From: Pterobdella sp. o SKG-2022
Lineage: Eukaryota > Annelida > Clitellata > Hirudinida > Piscicolidae
Length of the DNA: 64,000 bases
Assembly (NCBI GenBank): GCA_964035795.1
Contig: OZ038325.1
Span: 6,247,047-6,311,046, forward strand
Direction of reading: 5' to 3'
Every line of letters begins with the position of its first letter. The stretch's first letter is position 1. The notes below the pieces were generated by a model, which saw nothing but the letters and a program-made list of their open reading frames with translations, was not told where the DNA came from and did no database searches. The position numbers and the translations under genes are program-made. This document shows, piece after piece, positions 1 to 12,000 of the stretch.

Positions 1-449
1 AAAATTGAGAACAATAAATCAAAACTATACAATAATATGTCACCCTATTCAATACCTCGGCCTCAAAAAGACGAGATAATGAAATCTGAAACCCCATAAA
101 ACACGCGGAAGAGCGTACACGGAGGGTGGAAAATGTACACGAACACTGATCGATTTTTCTCGCAGGTTCAAAACATACTAGAAATCCTGCTTATGCAAAA
201 CCCGTGTGTACTTTGCAGTTCTCGTTAATGGTGTTTGAAAAAGTGTTTAATTAATTGCATTGTTTTTTATTTTAGGAAAATTTAAAATAAGGTTGTTTGA
301 TTGATTATTTTTGTTTAAATTTTTATAAATGCTGTATCACTGGCTATATAGAGGTGCATTTAATTCACTTGTTAAACTCATCGACAATGTGAGAATTAAA
401 ATGTGAAGACAAACTATATTCTTCAATTGAAACTTGAACCTACTTCAAA
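1..449 (+). promoter_or_regulatory. Upstream region and putative core promoter of the RIM-like gene
   Basis: No coding signal is seen on either strand. A TATA-like GGCTATATAG lies at about 342-351, roughly 100 bp before the ATG at 450, a spacing that would fit a short 5' untranslated region. The promoter assignment is inference, since no transcription start can be read from sequence alone. The coding start at 450 opens a reading frame of 871 codons. Confidence 0.3.
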
Positions 450-3058
450 ATGAGTTTATTCAAAAGCTTGAGTGGCTTTTTGAATTCAGCGATTGACAGT
501 ACAGAACAGTTAGTGTCTCAACAGTTTGGAACAACAACAACAAAAGCAACACCAACCACAAACACCTTCAACAACACCGCCACAAACTTCAACAACATAA
601 ACAAGACCAACAACGATAGTGGGTATGGAGGTTTGAGCAACTTTGGAGGAAGCAGCAGCAGTTTGTTTTCCACCGGGGGTTACAATTCTTCTGTCAAAAC
701 AGCCGAGAGTGTCAGCAGTATATACGACAGCAAAAAAAGCAGTTTAGATTCGTTCTCTTTGAACAAGGAAAACGATTCTTCTCAGTCAAGTTTGACACTA
801 CAAAATGGATACCAGCAAAAACTTCCGCCTGTTCAATCTAGCGTCACCACATGTCAACCAATGCAATTCAATAACTTCAACTCCACAACATTCCAAAGCA
901 ACACTTTTCAAAAACAGCAACAAACATCAATCCAACCACAAGCCACCAACTTTCCTACGTTTCAAACAACCACAACCCAATCTAAAACCTTTTTACCACA
1001 AAACCCAACAACTGCTCAATCAAAGCTCTTTTCCTCCCCTTTCCAAACCCTCAAACAAGCTTCCTCTCTCCTTCCTTCCAAGTTCAACCCAGTCCTCGAT
1101 GCTCTCAATTCCGCCATTTCTTCAGCCACCACCACACCTTTCTCTCCTTCCACATTTCTTTCTTCAAATTTTTCTTCCACCACTCCTTCCACCTTTTCTC
1201 AAACTTCTGTGATTTCCACTACAGTTTCCTCATTCCAAACTCCTTATCATGGCGTTTCAACAACAACAAACACTATGCCAAACAACTATCCCGCAACAAC
1301 AAACACCATGCCACACCATTACCCCGCAACAAAGAGCTCATGCTACAACACAACCACCACCACCACCACCACCACCCCCTTCAATGCTCGATCCACATTT
1401 GCTCAAACTTTTACACCCTCTTCGCCCCTCCCATCTACCTCAGCACTCTCCAAACCAAACCAATCAGCCACCACTTTTTCTACATCTTCTTCTTCACCTT
1501 CACCATTTATGGATGTGGATTTAAGTCACTTGAATGAAGAAGAAAGACAGCAGATAGAGATGGTGATGGCGAGAGCTTTGGGGAATGAAGCCGTCGCCAA
1601 CAACTATCAAGCCTCGCTCACAACTACCTCCAACTTCCAAGCTACCAGCTGCCAAAGTAACAACAGCTATTACAACAAAACTGCTAACAGCTTTACAACT
1701 TCAAGCAGTTGCAATACTTACAGCAGTTATCAACCAGCTACTAGCTATTCAGCTACCACCAGTTTTTCGAATAGCAGCTTTAGCAAGACTACCAGCAACT
1801 TTCAAGCAACGACGAGTAATCCAACAGCCACTAGCTATTCTTATCAGACATATACTAGCACTTATCCTGCTAGTACTTACGGAGTTTCAAGCACTTACCA
1901 AAGCGTATCAAGCAATTATACAACAAGCAGTTTTTCCACTAACAGCTATGAAACTAACAGCTATAGTATCTCAAGTAGCTACTCTGCTAATAGCTACCCG
2001 ACCAGTAATTATACTGTTTCAAGCCACTACCCAGCTAGTACCTACGCTGCTAACAGTTACGCATCTAGCAGCTACCAAACAAATGGCATGTATTCGGTAA
2101 GCAGCCTAGCAACTACGTCATCTTCCAGCATCAGTGACATCATTTTTTCCAGCAACGTATCAGGTTACAATGCAACAACAACAAACACAACTTCAACCAC
2201 TACCCTTCAAAGCACTTCATCTGCCATAACAACTACTTCAACCATCTCAGTCTTTTCCTACTCAAGCTCATCAACTTCTTCTGGAGATTATTACACTGAT
2301 AACTATGAAAAATCTAACAGCTACAGCAAGAATGACTACAGCAACGAATACTACAATACTGATAGCTATAACGAGAAAAGTTTCGAAAGCCAATCGGAAT
2401 CCTTTGACGATTGTAATAACGATGATTTTGGGAGAAACGCTTATGATGCTAATAAACAGTTTGACAACAAAAATTTATACAATGAGTACAACAACTATTA
2501 TGAAGATAACATGCAAAGCCAATACAACCAAGACCAATACAACGACTTGCTTAAATACAACAAAACAAACAACAACACATACAGCAACAACAACATTTAT
2601 AATAACAACAATACATATACTAACAACGAAGAAAACACATACGACAACACAAACGATAACACATACAACAACAAACAACTTCCACAACAATCAATGAGTT
2701 TCGAATACAGCAACAACAACAGAGGGTACAACTTTACACAACAATACAACAGATCCCTAGACGAAACATATTCAACAAAGCAACAACTCTCTAACAACAA
2801 TCAATACGATTTCAACTCACAACAACAAAACGAGTACAACGATGTTGATGTTGCTAATGGTAAATACAACACAATCGAGAACAAAAACAGTACAGATACG
2901 TCCAATATGTATAATAATCTAGACGAGAAGCCTAGTCTTTATAACACTATGGATGAGAAACTATACGGCAGTGAAGATGATGATAGTGAAGGCCCTGATG
3001 TCATAGATGAAGATGACTTTGATGATAATTATGATGAAAAAGTGTGTGGTTTTGGGAG
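450..3058 (+). CDS. RIM-like exon 1: Ser/Thr/Asn/Tyr-rich region with Rab-binding helix
   Basis: A single exon encodes about 870 residues, nearly all low complexity (Thr/Asn/Ser/Gln early, Ser/Tyr repeats from about 1590 to 2100, Asn/Tyr/Gln late, acidic at the end). The one conserved island is at 1509-1580 (residues 354-377), containing LSHLNEEERQQIEMVMARAL. It matches the LSHLTEEER helix of RIM, which in vertebrates contacts Rab3. In RIM the finger follows the helix closely, whereas here about 500 disordered residues intervene. The donor is placed at 3058/3059 because it leaves two bases, as exon 2 requires. A GT at 3044 has the same phase. The stop at 3063 is reached only if the intron is retained. 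Confidence 0.78.
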
Positions 3059-6000
3059 GTTTTGAAGCGAGTTTTTTGGTGGCTTAGGATGTGATCAGTT
3101 TTTTATTTTATTTTTGAACATTGAACAGAATTAAATAAAAAAAAATTATGGGAAATTATTAGATAGAATAATAAATTAAATATACTATAAATAATATTAA
3201 ATCGAATTAAGTCATCATTTGTTTTTAAGACGGACAGAGCTCGTCCCATAATGATTTCTCAAGACAGCAGGTTATCTTTTATTCTAAAAAATTTTCCTAG
3301 AAACTTTTAGAATATTCTAGAATATTTTCAACGTTTCTAAAACAATTTCAAAGCAGTCTCAAAACCATTTGAAAGAAGGGTCTAGAACATTTTCAAAGAA
3401 GTTTCTAGAATTTTTTGTAAAAAAAACCTCTGTTACTTTTCTTATTTTAGAAGCTTTTCTGTTTAATTTTAAGATTTTAAAATTTGTATTCTTTTTTTCT
3501 TTGCTCAGGTTTATTTTTTTTTGATTAGCTTTCAAATATTTTGATTTTTTCGCCAGAAAATTTTAATTGGAAATCCGAAATTTGCCAAACCTTTTGATAT
3601 TTTTTCAAAAATTCAAAACAATAAAAAAACATAAATTATATTTTTAAAGTATTTTTCTATTTTGAAATTTTTTATCTCAGAAGTGAAGCCCCAGATCTGA
3701 AAGTAAAACAAGAAAACACCACTCTTGACAACGAAGACAACGACAAAAACTACACTTCATACGACAACAACTACGATGCTAAACAACTCAACGATAGCTA
3801 CGGCACAAACGACTACAATATGTTCACCACCACCACAACAACAACCATCAACTACACTTCAAACTACACAACCAACACCTCTTCACCAGACCAACCTACC
3901 TCCTACACATGTGTCATCTGCTCTCGTCTTAGTAACGACAAAAAAACCCGCTGTGAAGACTGTAAAAGAACTGAGATCTGTAAAGCTTGCTGCTCGCAAG
4001 ATGAGCCGGTGAGTGGTCATTTGTGTGGGTTAAATACAAAAAAATAAAATTCTAATTAGTGGTTAAAACTTATGAAGAATACAGACAAAAAATGTCGAAT
4101 ATTCACAAAATGCACAAAAAATGTATTTCCAGATCAAATATCCTATTATATGGAATAATGCACTAACAATGGAAAATACTGATAACTATACAAATTAGAA
4201 AACATCCCAATCAAAAACGGCAATTTTGGCCACCTAATGGCCTGGTTATTACTTGTATTGAGTGATAACAGTATAAAGTTATAGAAAATAATATGAGAAA
4301 AAAACACAAAGTAAATATTAAACAGACCCACGAAGCTTTTTTTTAGGAAAATCTTACATCCTCATCCTTTGAGAAGGTAAGATTTCCTTGTTTAATAAAT
4401 ACTTCGCGTTTGCTCCCCCCACAATGGTATCAGACTATGCGTTGTTCAATAGAAGGTACACGCCCTCAAAATCTTCAACTAATGCAGCATTATTTCCATG
4501 AATATCGGAAGTTATATTTAGATTCAATTAATATACCTATGTATCTATGTTTTCTCAAAATTTTTTGAGAAAAAGTTGCACAAGGTATTGCTTAAAGAAT
4601 TGTAAAAAACCAGTTTTAATGAGTAGGATCAAGATTCATTTATTTTGGTATTCTCCATAATGAAGAATTTAATAAACTTTTAAAAATTATCCTTTAAATT
4701 CATTTTTATTCATTTTTCAAAAATATTCTTTTAATATTATTAATAATAATGAATATATTATATATGAGTAAATTAAGATTACTTGATAAATTAAGCTATA
4801 CATACAAAATCGTAATTCATTAGTGAACTTTTTGCTGTTTTTAGTGAATTTATATCATAAAAGTATAGAACCAGCCTAAAATGATAAAACACACTGGCTT
4901 GCAAGTTTTTGAATGCAAGAGTATGTCAACCATTCGAGTGCCCCTAGCTGGGGTTTCGGTTGCGCAATTGATTGGTTTCACAGGGCGCTACTTTGAAATG
5001 AACAAAAATTTTAGATTTTCTCTAAAGCCATCATCAGCTCTTTAATAGTATCAGCAAATATAATATTATCTAATGTTACGAGAATCTTATTTGATTTACG
5101 GTAAAAGTTGCGTCGCGTAACTAAGCCAATATTTTAGCCTGTTTGTATCTTGTGAGTTTGTGATGTTTTTTTGGTCATAATTCAAAGACAACATAGTTGA
5201 AACTAGTTTAAAAGTTTCGCGGCAATAAATCAAAAAAAATTTTAAGGTCCTTTTAAGCGGGAAACACTAATACAAATTTAATTTTTTGTGTTTGGATGTC
5301 TTGATGACAGGCTTTGGCGGTCGATCCCTAGGTACTGAGTTCGAGTTCTGGTCGAAGCTCAGAACCTGTATCATGGAGTGTTTTTTTTATTATTTTTTCT
5401 ACAAAAAAACATTCGAAAAATTAAATTTTGGGTTTTCTACTCAACAAAACCTCTCGACGTAACTGATGTATCATAGTCAGATTTTGAAAATCAATAAAAC
5501 CTAATAACTTTTAGTTAATGAAAAGATTAAGCGCTTTATAAAATAGGAAGTAAAACCACCAATCAGAGCGTCTGCAACGTTTGCATAAAAAGGAGAGATT
5601 TGCTGAACGCCACGACTAAATGGAGACAGCAGCAACAACAACAACAAGACGACTATTCAGTGGGCCTGTATTCCAAACGAATCACAGAAGTTTGTAATCG
5701 TGTCAGTTTTATAGCGGAGAATGTTAAAAATACTAGAATCACCATGGTTAAAAATTTATATAGCGTTAAAGATGATTATTTTTATTAATAGATTCGTTTT
5801 TGGGTAGTATTTATGTATTTTTTAGGAATATGTTTATTTTTAAAAGATATAATGCAAATATAAAAAATAGCTTGCCTACTTTTGCGTATTTCGATGTGGT
5901 AGAAAAATTGATGTGCATACTAAGCAAGCATTAAGGTTTGCGCAAAAATGAATTTCCATGATTTTATTTGCATGGCACGCCACTTCAACCTTGTTTCTGG

Positions 6001-9000
6001 TATCTGTTGGTGATTTATCATTTAAAATAATCTTTTAGAGAAATTTGAAGAGATTTTTAAAATATTAATATATTTATTTTTTTGTGTAGTGTGTTTGCGT
6101 TGAGTTTTTGTTTATGATTTCGTTGGTTTTAAAGCTGGATAGTTGGAAGTGTTTGGGTATAATGTTGTATGTTAGTGTATGGTTGCTTGTCGATAGAAAG
6201 AAGAAAGAAGAAGAAGAAGAAGAAGAAGAAGAAGAAGAAGAAGAAGAAGAAGAAGAAGAAGAAGAAGAAGAAGAAGAAGAAGAAGAAGAAGAAGAAGAAG
6301 AAGAAGAAGAAGAAGAAGAAGAAGAAGAAGAAGAAGAAGAAGAAGAAGAAGAAGAAGAAGAAGAAGAAGAAGAAGAAGAAGAAGAAGAAGAAGAAGAAGA
6401 AGAAGAAGAAGAAGAAGAAGAAGAAGAAGAAGAAGAAGAAGAAGAAGAAGAAGAAGAAGAAGAAGAAGAAGAAGAAGAAGAAGAAGAAGAAGAAGAAGAA
6501 GAAGAAGAAGAAGAAGAAGAAGAAGAAGAAGAAGAAGAAGAAGAAGAAGAAGAAGAAGAAGAAGAAGAAGAAGAAGAAGAAAAGAAGAAGAAGAAGAAGA
6601 AGAAGAAGAAGAAGAAGAAGAAGGAAGAAGAAGAAGAAGAAGAAGAAGAAGAAGAAGAAGAAGAAGAAGAAGAAGAAGAAGAAGAAGAAGAAGAAGAAGA
6701 AGAAGAAGAAGAAGAAGAAGAAGAAGAAGAAGAAGAAGAAGAAGAAGAAGAAGAAGAAGAAGAAGAAGAAGAAGAAGAAGAAGAAGAAGAAGAAGAAGAA
6801 GAAGAAGAAGAAGAAGAAGAAGAAGAAGAAGAAGAAGAAGAAGAAGAAGAAGAAGAAGAAGAAGAAGAAGAAGAAGAAGAAGAAGAAGAAGAAGAAGAAG
6901 AAGAAGAAGAAGAAGAAGAAGAAGAAGAAGAAGAAGAAGAAGAAGAAGAAGAAGAAGAAGAAGAAGAAGAAGAAGAAGAAGAAGAAGAAGAAAAGAAGAA
7001 GAAGAAGAAGAAGAAGAAGAAGAAGAAGAAGAAGAAGAAGAAGAAGAAGAAGAAGAAGAAGAAGAAGAAGAAGAAGAAGAAGAAGAAGAAGAAGAAGAAG
7101 AAGAAGAAGAAGAAGAAGAAGAAGAAGAAGAAGAAGAAGAAGAAGAAGAAGAAGAAGAAGAAGAAGAAGAAGAAGAAGAAGAAGAAGAAGAAGAAGAAGA
7201 AGAAGAAGAAGAAGAAGAAGAAGAAGAAGAAGAAGAAGAAGAAGAAGAAGAAGAAGAAGAAGAAGAAGAAGAAGAAGAAGAAGAAGAAGAAGAAGAAGAA
7301 GAAGAAGAAGAAGAAGAAGAAGAAGAAGAAGAAGAAGAAGAAGAAGAAGAAGAAGAAGAAGAAGAAGAAGAAGAAGAAGAAGAAGAAGAAGAAGAAGAAG
7401 AAGAAGAAGAAGAAGAAGAAGAAGAAGAAGAAGAAGAAGAAGAAGAAGAAGAAGAAGAAGAAGAAGAAGAAGAAGAAGAAGAAGAAGAAGAAGAAGAAGA
7501 AGAAGAAGAAGAAGAAGAAGAAGAAGAAGAAGAAGAAGAAGAAGAAGAAGAAGAAGAAGAAGAAGAAGAAGAAGAAGAAGAAGAAGAAGAAGAAGAAGAA
7601 GAAGAAGAAGAAGAAGAAGAAGAAGAAGAAGAAGAAGAAGAAGAAGAAGAAGAAGAAGAAGAAGAAGAAGAAGAAGAAGAAGAAGAAGAAGAAGAAGAAG
7701 AAGAAGAAGAAGAAGAAGAAGAAGAAGAAGAAGAAGAAGAAGAAGAAGAAGAAGAAGAAGAAGAAGAAGAAGAAGAAGAAGAAGAAGAAGAAGAAGAAGA
7801 AGAAGAAGAAGAAGAAGAAGAAGAAGAAGAAGAAGAAGAAGAAGAAGAAGAAGAAGAAGAAGAAGAAGAAGAAGAAGAAGAAGAAGAAGAAGAAGAAGAA
7901 GAAGAAGAAGAAGAAGAAGAAGAAGAAGAAGAAGAAGAAGAAGAAGAAGAAGAAGAAGAAGAAGAAGAAGAAGAAGAAGAAGAAGAAGAAGAAGAAGAAG
8001 AAGAAGAAGAAGAAGAAGAAGAAGAAGAAGAAGAAGAAGAAGAAGAAGAAGAAGAAGAAGAAGAAGAAGAAGAAGAAGAAGAAGAAGAAGAAGAAGAAGA
8101 AGAAGAAGAAGAAGAAGAAGAAGAAGAAGAAGAAGAAGAAGAAGAAGAAGAAGAAGAAGAAGAAGAAGAAGAAGAAGAAGAAGAAGAAGAAGAAGAAGAA
8201 GAAGAAGAAGAAGAAGAAGAAGAAGAAGAAGAAGAAGAAGAAGAAGAAGAAGAAGAAGAAGAAGAAGAAGAAGAAGAAGAAGAAGAAGAAGAAGAAGAAG
8301 AAGAAGAAGAAGAAGAAGAAGAAGAAGAAGAAGAAGAAGAAGAAGAAGAAGAAGAAGAAGAAGAAGAAGAAGAAGAAGAAGAAGAAGAAGAAGAAGAAGA
8401 AGAAGAAGAAGAAGAAGAAGAAGAAGAAGAAGAAGAAGAAGAAGAAGAAGAAGAAGAAGAAGAAGAAGAAGAAGAAGAAGAAGAAGAAGAAGAAGAAGAA
8501 GAAGAAGAAGAAGAAGAAGAAGAAGAAGAAGAAGAAGAAGAAGAAGAAGAAGAAGAAGAAGAAGAAGAAGAAGAAGAAGAAGAAGAAGAAGAAGAAGAAG
8601 AAGAAGAAGAAGAAGAAGAAGAAGAAGAAGAAGAAGAAGAAGAAGAAGAAGAAGAAGAAGAAGAAGAAGAAGAAGAAGAAGAAGAAGAAGAAGAAGAAGA
8701 AGAAGAAGAAGAAGAAGAAGAAGAAGAAGAAGAAGAAGAAGAAGAAGAAGAAGAAGAAGAAGAAGAAGAAGAAGAAGAAGAAGAAAAAAAAAAGAACAAA
8801 AAAATTCAGAGTGATTTTTTTAAAATGGTAATGATGATGGATACTCATAGGGGAATATAAAAATCTTCTTTAAATTTATTTAACATTTTCCAAATATTTC
8901 CAGCTGGAAAGACAAGGAACCGAGCCGCAGAGACAAACGTCGCTGCAACACACGACTCAAAAAGCAGACGATATGTTGAGCAACAAAAATTTCGGCGGTT

Positions 9001-12000
9001 CTTTCGACTCTCAAACATATGGAAATGTTGAAAATCAGTATACAACAAGATACAACAACACGACAACATACAACAACACTGCAACGTATAACAACAACAC
9101 ACCATACAACAAAACAGATACATACGGCAACATAACTACCCCATACAACAATATAACTACAGCTTACAACAATATAACTACAACATACAACAGCATAACA
9201 AGCACACCACCAAGAAAACTCGCGGTTGTTTCTACTGGGAATAACATCATGAAATTATCAACAGACACCCATTCAACGTCAAACTTCGCTAATACAACAA
9301 ACACTTTTACAACATCTCATAACACAACTACAAACTATTGTAGCTCTTCAACTCTGCACAACACTACAACCATCAGTTTGAAACAAGATTTAAATAAAGA
9401 TTATTACCAAACAAGCAAAGACCATACCGGCTCAGCATCGAGTTATGATCAATTTAAAAATAATATCTATCAAAACGCTAGTGATCTGAAATCTGATTAT
9501 GAAAGTTATAAAAGAAATGAAATGGGTGCTCTAAAAGGACTTTCAAATGAAAGTTATAGGAGTTTTGAGAACGCTTCTAAAATTGAAAATGCAAATTTCA
9601 ACGTTTATGACGAAGTTAATGCAGACGACTATAAAGAAGATCAATTATATAATGGCTACAACATGTTGAAAAACCCCACAACCACTCCAACAGCCTCCAC
9701 CACTACTCATGTTTTTTCAAGTAGTGGAACTTTCTCGAAACCAGATTATTATACTGATACCGCAGTCAAAAGCTCCTCTTGGAGTGATTCAAAATCCGCA
9801 GATGCACCCGTTACTCTCCTCTCCTGGAGTAAAAAAACCAACAAAAAGTTGTCTTAATGTTCTTTATTAATTTAGAAATTTCGCAAGCGCATCGGTTTTA
9901 AGTATATATAAAACTGTTTTGTACAAGTCATATATGGGTTTTATTATGAAACGAAATTACATTTTTAGTGAATATTTTTGACAAACTATTTCATTTTTTA
10001 CTAAATGTTTTGAAAAGAAAGCATAATGCCGGTCAAAACCTTGATCTCTCTTCTAAAAATATTTATCTGTTTTTTATTAGTTTACTTTCGTAATTAAGTT
10101 TTAGAGCCCATTAACGGAAAATACAACATCGATAAAAGCATACTTACAATGGTTTTTCATGCAGACCTGTGGAAACAAGTAGCGAGTATGCAGCGTCCAC
10201 TGCATGGAAGGAGGTCGGAGAGACTGACGGGTGTCGGGAGCTCAGTGTGGACAGTTACAACAACTTAGGACAAGATTTCTACGCGGAAGAACTGACAGAA
10301 AATAATGTTCTGATCACATGCTCGCAAGCAACCACAGTGAAGATAGACTGTCAGCCCCCTCACAAACCCATCAACCGCTTCGAAGGCATGACGGCCGAGA
10401 TGTACTCATCTTTCACTCCTGCAAACTCTGTCGCCACAAACGTTCTTGCGTCATATGCCGCTTCAGTCGCCAACGACACAGCCCTTCTCACTGACACCAT
10501 CTCTCCTTCTATTGAGAAGAAGAAAGCTCCAGAAATTATTGGGCCCACATCCTGCTTGTCCCAGCTTTATGAGACCCATCGCAACTCAAAAAGCAAAACT
10601 GAAACGGTCAATGGTCATAACAAATCTATCATTAGTTCTATAGATTATTCGTCAGCAATCAATACAACTTTACCTTTGGAAACAAGCAAAGAGGACTACC
10701 AGACCAGACCCGTCTCTAAACAGCTGGTCAGTCAAGTAGCTGTCACTAAGGATCCCAGCTCAAATATTTACAACAGAAACAAATTCTATATGACTTACGA
10801 GCAGCCATTTTTCACCACGGAAAGCCCCACTACAACCACTCTTGATGCAACAAAAACATCGAAAGAGAGTCAAGAAATGTCGTCAAACAATTTGATGAAG
10901 AGAGCACCAAAATTTGAAAACATCAGCAGAATCACGCAAGAAACAATGCAGGTGAATAGCCCCAAACTGACCACATCCACCGAAAGCTTGACGAATCTTA
11001 CCTCAGAAACAGACAAGACCGTTGTATCTTCTCAAATTAACAACGTACAAACGGTTTTATCGACGGTGACTTCAAAAGATGTGATGATGATGGCAACGCC
11101 AATTACATCTGTAAACATTTTTCTATCAAACTTCATGAAAGGTGATCAGGAAATGAAGCTAAACTCTCAAGTTAAATTGAACGTCTCAGAAAAGTCTGAT
11201 TGGCAGTCTAAAATGGCCACAAAAACAGTGACAACTGCCACCATTGTTCAAACAAGCACCCCACAGAAGAAAGATACTCAAAACATGAAACCAATTGATC
11301 TTTCTTTAAAAACAGAAGAAGATAAAAAAGATGCTAAAATTTCTGAGGTTTCTGAAATTAATTTAGAAAATGGCATTGATTCAGAGAAAACTTTGAAAGA
11401 AGACAAATCTTTCACGATAAAATTAGTGCCGGACGAACAAGATGAAACAAAATTCAATTTGGTCATGGTGGAAAGTGAAACTTCTCTGAAAAACAAATTA
11501 GATTTCCAAGCCTCCAAATCCATCGTTAACCTAAATACAATTGACAAAGACACCGAAAAAAAATTATTGGTTTTTCCACATAGCATTTCTATCCAAGACT
11601 TGAAAACAGTGCATGAACTTGTCGCTCCCGTCAAAAAATCTCAAAAAAAATTGCCTCAAACCCCCACAGAAGCCCTCGAAACCTCGAAAAACAGCCTCAA
11701 AAGCAGTTCATCTTCCCTACATCTCAGCCAGGCCGATCTGTCGGATCTCGACTCAAAAAAAGCCCTTTCGAAGGTTTGTTGAATTTATAATCCATGAAAC
11801 TTTACAATTACTTATTTATAAATCAAAGGATTATGATTTATCAAAGTTTGAAAATGTTTTGTTGTTTTCCAGGTGTTGTTATCGATGAGCAACAGTGTTC
11901 AAAGCAGTCAAACGAAGAAATCTCGACGCAAACTGCCTTTGACTCCAGAACAATTAAACCCCGCAACCAACCAAAAGTTGAGATCCAGGTCTGCAGATTC

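Noticed and set aside
450..3065. The first open frame as a stand-alone gene ending at 3065.
   Set aside because: The RIM-type Rab-binding helix in it and the RIM-type finger in the following exons, with matching splice phase, show it is the first exon of the larger gene.
5326..5380. tRNA B-box-like GAGTTCGAGTTCTGG with a small inverted repeat in RIM-like intron 2.
   Set aside because: No A box, cloverleaf or second copy was seen. The short hairpin alone is not enough to call an element.
6074..8848. Six long open frames of poly-Glu, poly-Lys, poly-Arg, poly-Phe, poly-Ser and poly-Leu on both strands.
   Set aside because: They are translations of the (GAA)n microsatellite inside an intron. 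Splice joins skip it.
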